Assembly (NCBI RefSeq): GCF_000162755.2
Contig: NZ_JH413817.1
Location: forward strand, 32,639-78,595
Origin: Legionella drancourtii LLAP12
GTDB taxonomy: Bacteria; Pseudomonadota; Gammaproteobacteria; Legionellales; Legionellaceae
Direction of reading: 5' to 3'
DNA length: 45,957 nucleotides
Below, piece after piece: positions 1 to 8,252 of this stretch. The notes beneath the pieces were generated by a model that had not been told where the DNA came from, searched no databases, and saw nothing but the letters and a program-made list of their open reading frames with translations. Position 1 is the stretch's first letter. Each line of letters starts with the position of its first letter. Position numbers and translations under genes: made by a program.

Positions 1-24
1 ACTAGGTGAAGCCATAATGTATGC

Positions 25-264
25 TTAATAAGACCAGTCATTTGAGTTATCCATGGGTACATCAAACAGTTTATAGCGTAGGGCTTGTATTTGATCGGCA
101 TCTTTGGGCTGTTGGCTTGGGGGCGCGCTATATCTTTCCACGGTATCCGGTGCGAAATAAACCGGGGTTGATGTTGCGTTGGCATAACCAGAATAATTTT
201 CAGCACAGCCAATGAGAATAAGTATAACACCACAGAGGCCAATGGATAACGCTGTCTTTTTCAT
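25..264 (-). CDS. small lipoprotein, unknown function
   Basis: This 79-residue protein begins with a lipoprotein signal peptide: two lysines, a hydrophobic stretch and the lipobox LIGC with the acylated cysteine at position 20. The mature part of about 59 residues is polar, rich in Tyr, Pro and Ser, and shows no domain I recognise. The start is supported by an AAGG Shine-Dalgarno sequence about 8 bases upstream. Asp at position +2 is absent (Ala-Glu follows Cys), so by the usual rule it would go to the outer membrane. The function is unknown. It is transcribed away from the riboswitch region to its right. Confidence 0.6.
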   Translation of the reverse strand: MKKTALSIGLCGVILILIGCAENYSGYANATSTPVYFAPDTVERYSAPPSQQPKDADQIQALRYKLFDVPMDNSNDWSY

Positions 265-424
265 CTAAACTGCCTTAAAATTGGCTTGTGATTGTGCAAT
301 TATAGTACAGTTTGGGGCGAGTAAATCATATAATGCCTATTATCAAGCATTTTATTTAGATTTACGACTAGAAAGTAAGTTGATATGGAAGCTTCCACCG
401 TTTATGTGCTATACCTTGTTTGTT

Positions 425-465
425 CCGGACGAGATGCGCCGTACCCGGTTAAGACAAGACGACGC
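425..465 (+). promoter_or_regulatory. guanidine-III (ykkC-III) riboswitch
   Basis: The 41 bases follow the ykkC-III consensus almost base for base: CCGGACGAG, then TGCGCCGTACCCGG, then AAGACAAGACGACGC. P1 is CCGG 425-428 with CCGG 445-448. The H-type pseudoknot pairs GCGCCGT 436-442 with ACGACGC 459-465, with one C-A mismatch (439/462) where the consensus pairs perfectly. This class binds guanidinium and usually controls translation of guanidinium exporters. The AAAAGGAG ribosome binding site of the broken exporter gene lies 16 bases downstream. The identification is from memory of the consensus. The mismatch may mean the switch is decaying with its gene. Confidence 0.85.
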
Positions 466-493
466 TTTTATAAATCTTATAAAAGGAGAGCTT

Positions 494-586
494 ATGTTTT
501 TAGCTTGGGTAAATTTATTTGTGGCGGGTTTATTAGAAGTTTGTTGAGCTGTGGGCTTAAATTATACGGATGGATTTTCAAAATAA
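494..586 (+). pseudogene. remnant of SMR-family guanidinium exporter (Gdx/SugE-like)
   Basis: The ATG at 494 follows a strong AAAAGGAGAG site and opens with MFLAWVNLFVAGLLEVC, the first helix of SugE/Gdx proteins including the conserved Glu of the substrate site. The codon that should be Trp (family motif LLEVVWAVGL) is TGA at 545-547. The same frame then continues AVGLNYTDGFSK, still typical of the family, to a second stop at 584-586. The rest of a roughly 105-residue exporter is missing. Gdx exports guanidinium across the inner membrane in exchange for protons. The guanidine-III riboswitch immediately upstream supports the assignment. Confidence 0.75.
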
Positions 587-624
587 CGGCTTATTTTGCA
601 TCGGACTAAGGGAGGAGCGACATA

Positions 625-1578
625 ATGCAAAAACGATTGCTTGGAAAATCGAATTTAGCTGTAGTGCCACTAGCTTTTGGTGGTAATGTTTTTGGTTGGA
701 CCGTGGATGAGAACCAATCGCATAAATTATTAGATACGTTTTTAGATTATGGTTTTAATTTTATTGATACCGCTAATGTCTATTCTACTTGGGTTCCAGG
801 TCATCGTGGTGGCGAATCAGAAACCATCATTGGCAATTGGTTAAAGGCTACAAATAAACGCGATCGCGTGATTCTTGCGACCAAAGTAGGTATGCAAATG
901 GGTGATGGTTCCCAAGGTCTTAAAAAAGAATATATTATCCGCGCCGTAGAAGATTCCCTTAAACGGTTACAAACTGATGTTATTGATTTGTATCAATCGC
1001 ATAAGGATGATGAAAATACGCCCTTAGAGGAAACTTTAGCGGCTTATCAAATCTTGATGCAACAAGGTAAAGTACGTGCCATTGGTGCCTCTAATTATAA
1101 TGCCGCTCGTCTTAAAAAGGCATTAGAACTTAGTAAAGAAAAAAATCTTCCTACCTACATCTCATTACAACCTGAATACAATCTTTATGATCGAGCCGGC
1201 TTTGAAGAGGAATTAGAACCTTTATGCCTAAAATATGGACTTGGGGTGATTAGTTATTATTCATTAGCCAGTGGGTTTTTAACTGGAAAATATCGCTCTA
1301 GTGCCGATCTAAGCAAGAGTACTCGTGGCAGTGTAATTGGTAATCGATACTTAAATGGACGTGGAATGCGTATTTTATCTGCCCTTGATGAAGTCGCACA
1401 CAGTCACAATTGTGGACCGGCTGCTATAGCTCTTGCTTGGTTACTGCAACGCAAAAGTATCACGGCCCCCATTGCTAGTGCTACAAAGGTTGAGCAAATT
1501 AAAGAGTTTGTTAAGGCACTGGAAATCAAACTTGAGGCAAAGCAAGTGAAACGACTTGATGAAGCGAGTGCTCCATAG
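625..1578 (+). CDS. aldo/keto reductase
   Basis: This 317-residue protein has the TIM-barrel NADPH-dependent reductase motifs of the AKR superfamily: FIDTANVYS with Asp48 and Tyr53, ILATKVG with Lys87, and DLYQSHKDDENTP with His126 form the expected catalytic tetrad. GASNYNAARL and SLQPEYNLYDR are later barrel strands, and LASGFLTGKYR is typical of the YajO/Tas-like group. Length is normal. A GGAGG ribosome binding site sits 8 bases before the ATG. The substrate cannot be told from sequence. It may be cotranscribed with the pirin gene, 28 bases downstream. Confidence 0.9.
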   Translation: MQKRLLGKSNLAVVPLAFGGNVFGWTVDENQSHKLLDTFLDYGFNFIDTANVYSTWVPGHRGGESETIIGNWLKATNKRDRVILATKVGMQMGDGSQGLKKEYIIRAVEDSLKRLQTDVIDLYQSHKDDENTPLEETLAAYQILMQQGKVRAIGASNYNAARLKKALELSKEKNLPTYISLQPEYNLYDRAGFEEELEPLCLKYGLGVISYYSLASGFLTGKYRSSADLSKSTRGSVIGNRYLNGRGMRILSALDEVAHSHNCGPAAIALAWLLQRKSITAPIASATKVEQIKEFVKALEIKLEAKQVKRLDEASAP

Positions 1579-1606
1579 CCTAGTCGCGCACTTAAAGGAA
1601 GTTCAT

Positions 1607-2539
1607 ATGAGCGATTTAATTACCAAGACGCAGTTATCCGATTCAAAGGATTGTCCTGAATATTCATTAAAACCGGTACAGCAAAAAATTGTGACACGAC
1701 AAGCCTTGCTCGGTGAAAAGCTAATGATTAAGCGGGCATTGCCAACGCGTGAGCGGCGCATGATCGGTGCTTGGTGTTTTCTGGATCATTTTGGGCCATT
1801 AGTTTTAAACAATGGCCATGAATTTGATGTGGCGCCGCATCCGCATATTGGATTGCAAACCTTTACGTGGATCATCGACGGTGAAATTCTCCATTGTGAT
1901 AGTCTAGGTTCAAAACAGGTGATTAAACCAGGCCAAGTTAATTTAATGACCGCAGGTAACGGTATTTCCCATTCTGAAGAATCGGTAGATCCGAAGAGTG
2001 TTTTACAAGGCGTACAATTATGGATTGCTTTACCAGACGCTGTACGTCATATAGAGCCTGATTTCATGCATTATCCTGAGTTACCCGCCGTACACCATGA
2101 AGGATTAGCCATCGCTGTAATGGTTGGCGAGCTATTGGGTACTCAAGCGCCAACAGCTGTCTATTCGCCCTTAATCGGCTTGGACATTCAAGCGGTGGTG
2201 TCTGCAAAAACAACACTGCCATTGAATCCAAAATTTGAATACGGAATTTTACCCTTAACTGGTGATATTCGCGTGGAAGATGTAACCATTGATAAAAATA
2301 CTTTACTGTATCTTGGCTGCGGACGTTCTCAATTAGCATTAAATATTCCTAAGCAGGAACGGTTTTTGTTGATAGGTGGTGAACCATTTACAGAGGAAAT
2401 TCTCACTTGGTGGAATTTTGTGGCACGCACCAAACAAGAAATCATTACCGCGACTAATGCTTGGAATAACCATACTTATTTTGGTGAAGTTATGGGTTAT
2501 GTTGGTAATGCACGCACTCCAGCACCGATAATGCCTTAA
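1607..2539 (+). CDS. pirin family protein
   Basis: This 310-residue bicupin protein carries the pirin metal site: PHPHIGLQTFTW (His78, His80) and NGISHSEES (His122, Glu124), which normally hold iron. The pirin-specific HFGP segment follows GAWCFLDH. The N-terminal cupin is the conserved one and the C-terminal half is more variable, as usual. I chose the ATG at 1607, with AAAGGAAG upstream, over the ATG at 1556 that overlaps the preceding gene, because the extra 17 residues look like readthrough of non-coding sequence. Bacterial pirins include quercetinase-like dioxygenases and regulators of metabolic enzymes; the role here is unknown. Confidence 0.88.
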   Translation: MSDLITKTQLSDSKDCPEYSLKPVQQKIVTRQALLGEKLMIKRALPTRERRMIGAWCFLDHFGPLVLNNGHEFDVAPHPHIGLQTFTWIIDGEILHCDSLGSKQVIKPGQVNLMTAGNGISHSEESVDPKSVLQGVQLWIALPDAVRHIEPDFMHYPELPAVHHEGLAIAVMVGELLGTQAPTAVYSPLIGLDIQAVVSAKTTLPLNPKFEYGILPLTGDIRVEDVTIDKNTLLYLGCGRSQLALNIPKQERFLLIGGEPFTEEILTWWNFVARTKQEIITATNAWNNHTYFGEVMGYVGNARTPAPIMP

Positions 2540-2555
2540 ACGTAGTCCTGTGGAC

Positions 2556-2610
2556 AGAGTTTTAGGCTGGGTTGTAACGTTCATAGACGTCAAGCGAAGC
2601 CGAAAACTCT
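2556..2610. repeat. long imperfect hairpin between convergent genes
   Basis: AGAGTTTTAGGCT at 2556-2568 pairs with AGCCGAAAACTCT at 2598-2610 with a single mismatch. An inner ACGT/ACGT pair lies within the loop. The element lies between the convergent pirin and photolyase genes. It could act as a bidirectional transcription stop although no clear T-run follows, or be a REP-like palindrome. Confidence 0.4.
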
Positions 2611-2685
2611 CATCTCTCAGCAAAGAGCTTGGCTTGATGACCATGCCCACGCGACCAGCTTACCATTGACTTCAGAGAATTCTTT

Positions 2686-4119
2686 TCAATTAGGGGGCGA
2701 TAAATTATTAGCAACTTTTCTAAGGCTTTGATAATGCTGAAGGGCAATTTTTCGGACAAGGGCATGATCAACCAATGGATAAGGATAGTCTTTACCTAGC
2801 GTGATGGCTAGAGTTTGTGGGGGAGCTTCCCAAGGCTTGTGTATCCATTGCCTAGGTACTTGAGATAATTCTGGGATCCACATTTTAATGTACTCTCCTT
2901 GTGGATCAAATTTTTCGCTCTGAAGTGTTGGATTAAAAATACGAAAGTAGGGCGCTGAATCAGCTCCTGTGCCCGCAACCCATTGCCAACTGGCGGAATT
3001 ATTGGCTAAATCGGCATCGAGTAACGTGTTATAAAACCAGGCTGCCCCTGCGCGCCAATCAATCATCAAATCTTTGATTAAGAATGATGCGACGATCATC
3101 CGTACCCGATTATGCATGTATCCGGTATGCCATAATTCGCGCATGCCCGCATCGACAATGGGGAATCCAGTCATTCCTGTTTGCCAGCATTTTAGGTGTG
3201 TCTCATCTTGCTGCCATGGAAAGGCATCAAATTCCTGACGAAAATTTTTGTTGGGTAATTCAGGAAAATGATAAAGCAGGTAATAGGAAAATTCACGCCA
3301 ACCTAATTCTGCAAGAAAATGGTCTGCGGAGCGTAAATCGCATTTGGGTTGTAATTTTGCTTCTTCGATGGCATTCCAGACTTGCCAGGGGCTGATTTCA
3401 CCAAAGTGAAGATGAGGTGCGAGGCGAGAGGTTGCTGTTTTACTAGGGTGATTACGTGCTTCTTGGTAATCCTGTAAATGATGCTCGATAAAAAAATTCA
3501 GTTTATTCATCGCCCCATGTTCGCCTGGTTCCCAATAATTAGGAAATTCTATAGCCCAGTTAGGTTTTTGGGGTAAAAGACGCCAATCGGAAAGCTGTTC
3601 TGATGTACTTGTAAGGGGGGGCGGGCGCTGATTGATGCTACTTACTCTTGATTGCGTGGTTTGGCGAATGCATTGTTTCCAATATGGGGTAAATACTTTA
3701 AAGTAGTCGCCGTTTTTATTTTTGACGGTCCAGGGTTCATTCAACAAGCTGCCATTAAAACTATATACTTGTAATCCTTTGAGCCGCAATTCATCTTTAA
3801 TTTGCTTATCACGCTGAATGCTTTTCGGCTCATAACAGCGATTCCAGTAGACTGCTTCAATCTTATGGTTTTTGATTAGTTCATGGATTATGGATAAGGC
3901 TTGGCCTTGTTTAAGACATAAATCTAACCCCTGTTTTTTTAATTCTTTTTGCAAGGCTAATAAACTATGATGTAGCCACCAGTGCTGGGCGGCGCCGAGC
4001 GATTCTTGAGAATAAATATACAGAGGAATAATGTACTGATGGTGGTTACATGCTTCTGCAAGTGCTTGATTGTCATTACAGCGTAAGTCTTGTCGAAACC
4101 ATACGATTGCTGTGGACAA
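2686..4119 (-). CDS. phrB: deoxyribodipyrimidine photolyase (CPD photolyase)
   Basis: This 477-residue flavoprotein repairs cyclobutane pyrimidine dimers using blue light. The N-terminal alpha/beta antenna domain starts TAIVWFRQDLRCNDNQAL. The FAD-binding helical domain contains TSRLAPHLHFGEISP, ELGWREFSYYLLYHFPEL and DWRAGAAWFYNTLLDADLAN, followed by NSASWQWVAGTG and YFRIFNPTLQSEKFDP, all hallmarks of class I photolyases. Length matches E. coli PhrB (472). The start appears to be TTG, preceded by AGGAGT six bases upstream. It follows ispA on the same strand after 20 bases and may be in the xseB-ispA operon. Confidence 0.95.
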   Translation of the reverse strand: MSTAIVWFRQDLRCNDNQALAEACNHHQYIIPLYIYSQESLGAAQHWWLHHSLLALQKELKKQGLDLCLKQGQALSIIHELIKNHKIEAVYWNRCYEPKSIQRDKQIKDELRLKGLQVYSFNGSLLNEPWTVKNKNGDYFKVFTPYWKQCIRQTTQSRVSSINQRPPPLTSTSEQLSDWRLLPQKPNWAIEFPNYWEPGEHGAMNKLNFFIEHHLQDYQEARNHPSKTATSRLAPHLHFGEISPWQVWNAIEEAKLQPKCDLRSADHFLAELGWREFSYYLLYHFPELPNKNFRQEFDAFPWQQDETHLKCWQTGMTGFPIVDAGMRELWHTGYMHNRVRMIVASFLIKDLMIDWRAGAAWFYNTLLDADLANNSASWQWVAGTGADSAPYFRIFNPTLQSEKFDPQGEYIKMWIPELSQVPRQWIHKPWEAPPQTLAITLGKDYPYPLVDHALVRKIALQHYQSLRKVANNLSPPN

Positions 4120-4139
4120 TTAATACTCCTAAAAAGGTG

Positions 4140-5024
4140 TTAGCGCAAATTACTACGCTCTTGTAATTTCCTGGTTAAGTCGAGTAATGCCTCTGCTTTT
4201 TGCGCAAATAATTTTAATGCATCGTTGGCAATTTGATAATGCTTTACTATTTCTTCTTCCAACTTCGCTTGAGAATAGAGGGTCGCAAAGGTGGTTTTTT
4301 GATTCGCTAAATCTGACGACCGACCTTTCCCTAAAAGTTCGGTTGGGGCATAGTGATCTAAATAATCATCTTGCATTTGAAAAACCAGGCCAATGTGACT
4401 GGCATAGGTTCTTAGGGCCGCTTTAGTTTGTTCGGAGACGGTGTCTTTTGCTGCTAAAACCATTTCAATACACGCAGAAATCAGGCGCCCAGTTTTTAGG
4501 TGATGAATTTCACGCAATTGCTCTTCCGTAATGGATGATTTGGCTAATTCTGATAAGTCCAGGCTTTGTCCACTGACCATGCCACTGATGCCACTGGCTT
4601 TGACCAGCTCCTGAGTAATGGCAATAACTTGCACGGGATGCACTAGAGGGGATAAATGGGTTAACAACACCTCAATAGCCAAAGCTTGCATGCCATCACC
4701 GACTAAAATAGCCGTTGCTTCATCAAATGCTTTATGACAACTGGGTTTGCCACGTCGCAGATCATCATCATCCATTGCTGGTAGGTCATCATGAATTAGC
4801 GAATAGCAATGGGTTAATTCCACTGCAGCAGCAATGACATCCAAAACTTGTGGATCAACATCGATGAGATGGCCGGTTAAGTAGACTAAAATCGGCCGGA
4901 TTCTTTTGCCGCCAGGAAATAAAGAGTAATTCATTGCCAAATGAATTTGTTGCGCTGGCACAGATGACTCATTAATTATTTGTTCAAGAACATGTTCATG
5001 GCGTTTTATGTAGGTATTAATCAC
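4140..5024 (-). CDS. ispA: (2E,6E)-farnesyl diphosphate synthase
   Basis: This 294-residue polyprenyl synthase makes farnesyl diphosphate from isopentenyl and dimethylallyl diphosphates, the precursor of ubiquinone side chains and undecaprenyl phosphate. The first Asp-rich motif is [17 protein letters not shown] (Asp79, Asp80, Asp85) and the second is MQDDYLD (Asp219, Asp220, Asp223). GGKRIRP near residue 38 binds diphosphate. The start is GTG, overlapping the 3' end of xseB by 8 bases, so translation is probably coupled. In many gammaproteobacteria dxs follows; here photolyase does. Confidence 0.95.
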   Translation of the reverse strand: MINTYIKRHEHVLEQIINESSVPAQQIHLAMNYSLFPGGKRIRPILVYLTGHLIDVDPQVLDVIAAAVELTHCYSLIHDDLPAMDDDDLRRGKPSCHKAFDEATAILVGDGMQALAIEVLLTHLSPLVHPVQVIAITQELVKASGISGMVSGQSLDLSELAKSSITEEQLREIHHLKTGRLISACIEMVLAAKDTVSEQTKAALRTYASHIGLVFQMQDDYLDHYAPTELLGKGRSSDLANQKTTFATLYSQAKLEEEIVKHYQIANDALKLFAQKAEALLDLTRKLQERSNLR

Positions 5025-5247
5025 TTAATTTTTCATCCGGGGTGAGTTCTGCAGTGGATTGGGCTGCAGTTAAAGTTTCTATTTTTTGTTCTGCTTGTTG
5101 TAATACATCCTGACAACGTCTGGCCAAACCAATGCCTTTTTCAAATTGCTTCAGCGAGTCTTCCAAGGTTAATTCCCCTTTTTCCAACTGCCGAACAATT
5201 TCTTCCAGTTCCCCTATAGACTGCTCAAAATGGATGCCTTTACTCAT
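5017..5247 (-). CDS. xseB: exodeoxyribonuclease VII small subunit
   Basis: This 76-residue protein has the XseB signature [20 protein letters not shown] followed by [19 protein letters not shown], a two-helix coiled coil. It is the small subunit that binds the large XseA subunit to form exonuclease VII, which degrades single-stranded DNA in both directions. XseA is not in this window, as usual. It overlaps ispA by 8 bases, the standard gene order. The intergenic space to radA (5248-5430) must hold divergent promoters. Confidence 0.93.
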   Translation of the reverse strand: MSKGIHFEQSIGELEEIVRQLEKGELTLEDSLKQFEKGIGLARRCQDVLQQAEQKIETLTAAQSTAELTPDEKLSD

Positions 5248-5430
5248 AGACGTTGTCCTGATTGTGCAAAATTAACTGATTATACTGAGTTGTTTTCAGT
5301 ATTCAATGGGGGATGGGGGCGAACATTGCTTTCTGCTTGAGAAAGTTTTAGCCGTTGCTACTTTTTAGATGGCTGGCTTTCCGTTATGATGCAGTCACAA
5401 AATCGAATGGATTACTCAAGGTCAGCAACT

Positions 5431-6786
5431 ATGAAAACAAAAACCCAATTTGTCTGCAATCAATGCGCCGCAGTGTTTAAACAGTGGGCTGGGCAATGCA
5501 CGCAATGTGGGTCTTGGAATTCAATTGCCGAAGAAGGCGTTGTCCCAGCCAGTCGTAATACGCGTAGTGGTGCTTCTTGGGTGAATCAACGTTCGGTAAT
5601 TACTGCGGTAGAAGACGTGGTAATGGATAAAGAAGTCCGTATGGATTGTGGTTTATCTGAATTAAACCGGGTTTTAGGTGGTGGCTTGGTCTATGGCTCT
5701 GTGGTGTTAATCGGTGGTGACCCCGGTATAGGTAAATCCACTTTATTATTGCAAACCCTGGCCAATCTTTCTCTTCGCGAAACAGTTTTATATGTTACCG
5801 GTGAAGAATCATTACAACAGGTCGCGATGCGTGCCAAGCGTTTAGGCCTTCCCTTAGCTGGTTTACGGCTGTTGGCTGAAACTCAGGTTGAGGCTATTCT
5901 TGCCCAGGCACAAAAGGAACATCCTAAGATCATGGTCATCGATTCTATTCAAACTATTTTTACCGAAAGCATCAGTTCTGCTCCGGGAGGCGTGAGTCAA
6001 GTTCGTGAATCTGCCGCACAATTAGTTCGTTTTGCCAAAATGACTCAGACGGCCGTTTTTTTGGTGGGGCATGTGACGAAAGAGGGCGCTTTAGCCGGTC
6101 CGCGGGTTTTAGAACATATGGTCGATAGTGTGTTGTATTTCGAAGGTCAAAGTGATAGTCGTTTTCGCGTTATTCGTGCCATTAAAAATCGTTTTGGGGC
6201 GGTGAATGAGTTGGGGGTTTTTGCGATGACGGATAAAGGTTTAAAAGAAGTTGCTAATCCCTCGGCAATTTTTTTATCACGCCAGCCAGAACCCACCCCA
6301 GGAAGCGCAGTAATGGTCACCTGGGAAGGTTCGCGTCCGATGTTGGTTGAAGTGCAGGCACTGGTGGATGAGGCCCATGGGCAGCAATCCAAGCGGGTTA
6401 CCGTTGGTTTAGAACATAATCGTTTGGCCATTTTGCTCGCTGTTTTACATCGTCATGGTGGCATTGCTACGTATGACCAGGATATTTTTATTAATGTGGT
6501 TGGTGGTGTAAAAGTTACCGAAACAGGATCGGATTTGGCTTTATTAGCTGCTGTGGTGTCTAGTTTACGTAATCGAGTTTTTGATAGTGAAACCATTATT
6601 TTTGGTGAAGTAGGATTAGCTGGCGAAATCAGACCTGTACAAAGTGGACAGGAACGCTTAAAAGAAGCAGCCAAACATGGATTTAAACGCGCAATCGTTC
6701 CCTTTGCCAATGCACCAAAACAACAGGGCTCGGCAATGGTAATCGAACCTGTAAAATATTTACATGAGGTTTTAGAAAAGATGTGA
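5431..6786 (+). CDS. radA: DNA repair protein RadA
   Basis: This 451-residue protein is a RecA-related, Lon-like branch-migration factor in recombinational repair. It has an N-terminal zinc finger (CNQCAAVF and CTQCGSW), Walker A GGDPGIGKSTLL, Walker B IMVIDSIQT, the RadA-specific KNRFG motif, and a C-terminal Lon protease-like domain (ETGSDLALLAAVVSSL, GEVGLAGEIRPV). The frame is open from 5386, but the RadA N-terminus matches the ATG at 5431 (MKTKTQFVCNQC). It is divergent from xseB. A 7-bp hairpin at 6819-6838 follows. Confidence 0.96.
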   Translation: MKTKTQFVCNQCAAVFKQWAGQCTQCGSWNSIAEEGVVPASRNTRSGASWVNQRSVITAVEDVVMDKEVRMDCGLSELNRVLGGGLVYGSVVLIGGDPGIGKSTLLLQTLANLSLRETVLYVTGEESLQQVAMRAKRLGLPLAGLRLLAETQVEAILAQAQKEHPKIMVIDSIQTIFTESISSAPGGVSQVRESAAQLVRFAKMTQTAVFLVGHVTKEGALAGPRVLEHMVDSVLYFEGQSDSRFRVIRAIKNRFGAVNELGVFAMTDKGLKEVANPSAIFLSRQPEPTPGSAVMVTWEGSRPMLVEVQALVDEAHGQQSKRVTVGLEHNRLAILLAVLHRHGGIATYDQDIFINVVGGVKVTETGSDLALLAAVVSSLRNRVFDSETIIFGEVGLAGEIRPVQSGQERLKEAAKHGFKRAIVPFANAPKQQGSAMVIEPVKYLHEVLEKM

Positions 6787-6818
6787 TTGGAGTACTAAAT
6801 ATTTATCAATGGAAGTTA

Positions 6819-6838
6819 GATTGTTAAATCCAACAATC
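6819..6838 (+). terminator. hairpin after radA (possible weak terminator)
   Basis: GATTGTT 6819-6825 pairs perfectly with AACAATC 6832-6838 around a 6-base loop, 33 bases after the radA stop. Only a weak T-rich tail follows. A second perfect hairpin (CGAATGAG 6871-6878 with CTCATTCG 6889-6896) lies just before pilU. Confidence 0.35.
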
Positions 6839-6922
6839 ACTCTTTATAATATGTCCTATGCTTATAGGGACGAATGAGATAATAGGTGCTCATTCGCCAT
6901 TTCCTTTAAATTGAGTTGATAT

Positions 6923-8041
6923 ATGGACATAACCCCTTTTTTTAAATTAATGGTTGATAAAGGCGCTTCAGATCTGTTTTTTAGTGTTGGCGCGCCGCCT
7001 AATATTAAAATTGAAGGCATGATTGCGCCTGTAGGGAAATCGCCCCTTACATCTCAGCAAATGGTGGAAATTGCGTTATCGTTGCTGAACGATGAGCAAC
7101 GCAAAGAGTTTGAGTCGACAATGGAGCTTAATATGGCTTTGTCACTAAATGGAGTAGGGCGTTTTCGCATTAACCTGTTTCGACAACGCGGCGATGTCTC
7201 CATGGTTGCGCGTTATATTAAGAGTGATATTCCTTCAATTGAACAATTAAATTTACCGCTTATTTTACAGTCTATGGTGATGGAGTTACGTGGTTTGGTT
7301 TTGATTGTAGGGGCTACGGGTTCGGGTAAATCCACGGCTTTAGCGGCGATGATTGATTACCGAAACCAGCATCATCGCGGGCATATTTTAACCATTGAAG
7401 ATCCCATCGAGTACATTCATTTACATAAAAAATCAATAGTCGATCAGCGTGAAGTGGGTATCGATACGTTAACTTATGATAATGCATTGAAAAATGCGAT
7501 GCGTGAAGCGCCTGATGTTATTTTAATCGGTGAAATTCGTGAGCGTAGCTCCATGAAGCATGCGATTGCTTATGCAGAAACTGGCCACTTATGCATTTCC
7601 ACCTTACATGCAAATAATGCAAATCAGGCTTTAGATCGCATCATTAATTTTTTCCCTGATGATGCGCGGCAACAAATACTTATGGATTTATCGCTTAATT
7701 TACGTGCGATTATTTCTTTGCGCTTGGTTCCTGGTATGGAAAAACAGCGCATAGCTGCCGTTGAGATTTTACTTAACACGCCTTATGTTGCTGATTTAAT
7801 TGAAAAAGGGAAGCTAGATGAAATTAAGGACGTTATGGCGCGCAGTACAGAGCAAGGAATGCAAACTTTTGATCAGGCTTTATTAAAACTTTATCAACGT
7901 GGCTCAATTTCCAAGGAAAATGCGATTAAATTTGCTGACTCAAAAAATAATGTTGGTTTGCAAATTCGCCTTAATGCTGAAGGAGGCTTAGAGACACCCG
8001 ATGATAATTTAACAATTGAATCCGATGAATTGGATAAGTAA
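6923..8041 (+). CDS. pilU: type IV pilus retraction ATPase, PilU-type
   Basis: This 372-residue hexameric ATPase powers type IV pilus retraction together with PilT. It has the N-terminal PAS-like domain (GASDLFFSVGAPPNIKIEG), Walker A GATGSGKST, the Asp box LTIEDPIEYIH, Walker B PDVILIGEIRE and the His box TGHLCISTLHAN. The length and the C-terminal tail after EQGMQTFDQALLKLY fit PilU better than PilT (about 345 residues). It stands alone here, with no pilT visible in the window. A palindromic repeat begins right after the stop codon. Confidence 0.9.
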   Translation: MDITPFFKLMVDKGASDLFFSVGAPPNIKIEGMIAPVGKSPLTSQQMVEIALSLLNDEQRKEFESTMELNMALSLNGVGRFRINLFRQRGDVSMVARYIKSDIPSIEQLNLPLILQSMVMELRGLVLIVGATGSGKSTALAAMIDYRNQHHRGHILTIEDPIEYIHLHKKSIVDQREVGIDTLTYDNALKNAMREAPDVILIGEIRERSSMKHAIAYAETGHLCISTLHANNANQALDRIINFFPDDARQQILMDLSLNLRAIISLRLVPGMEKQRIAAVEILLNTPYVADLIEKGKLDEIKDVMARSTEQGMQTFDQALLKLYQRGSISKENAIKFADSKNNVGLQIRLNAEGGLETPDDNLTIESDELDK

Positions 8042-8043
8042 TT

Positions 8044-8178
8044 AGGGCTTGTTGATATTTCTACTATCTTGGTCAAAATTGGCCGCTTTTCTGTGCTCTT
8101 ATGCTTACATACTCTGTGTATGCTGTGTTTCGGTGCTCGACTATATTGATTCAAGCGAGCAAAATGTCAGCAATCCTT
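8044..8178. repeat. MITE-like palindromic repeat, copy 1
   Basis: This segment of about 135 bp resembles 32110-32251 at both ends: both carry GTTG.TATTTC or GTTGCCATTTC, then TACTATCTTGG, CGATTTTCTGTGCTC or close variants, and TGTATGCT.TG.TTCGGT.CTC. Each copy is an imperfect palindrome whose right half is the reverse complement of its left. No ORF is convincing inside it. It fills the gap between pilU and the ankyrin protein gene and may carry part of that gene's leader. Confidence 0.55.
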
Positions 8179-8252
8179 CCTTCGGAACATTGTTTTTTTT
8201 TGCGGAGTGTGTTAAAATTGAACACGCAAAATATCTTTGTGGAGGCATTTCG

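Noticed and set aside
281-493. Open frames in front of the exporter remnant
   Set aside because: They run through the riboswitch and lack ribosome binding sites. Only the part from 494 resembles a protein family.
8049-8252. N-terminal extension of the ankyrin-kinase gene
   Set aside because: The extension is encoded by a palindromic repeat and has no ribosome binding site, while GTG at 8253 has GGAGG at the right distance.
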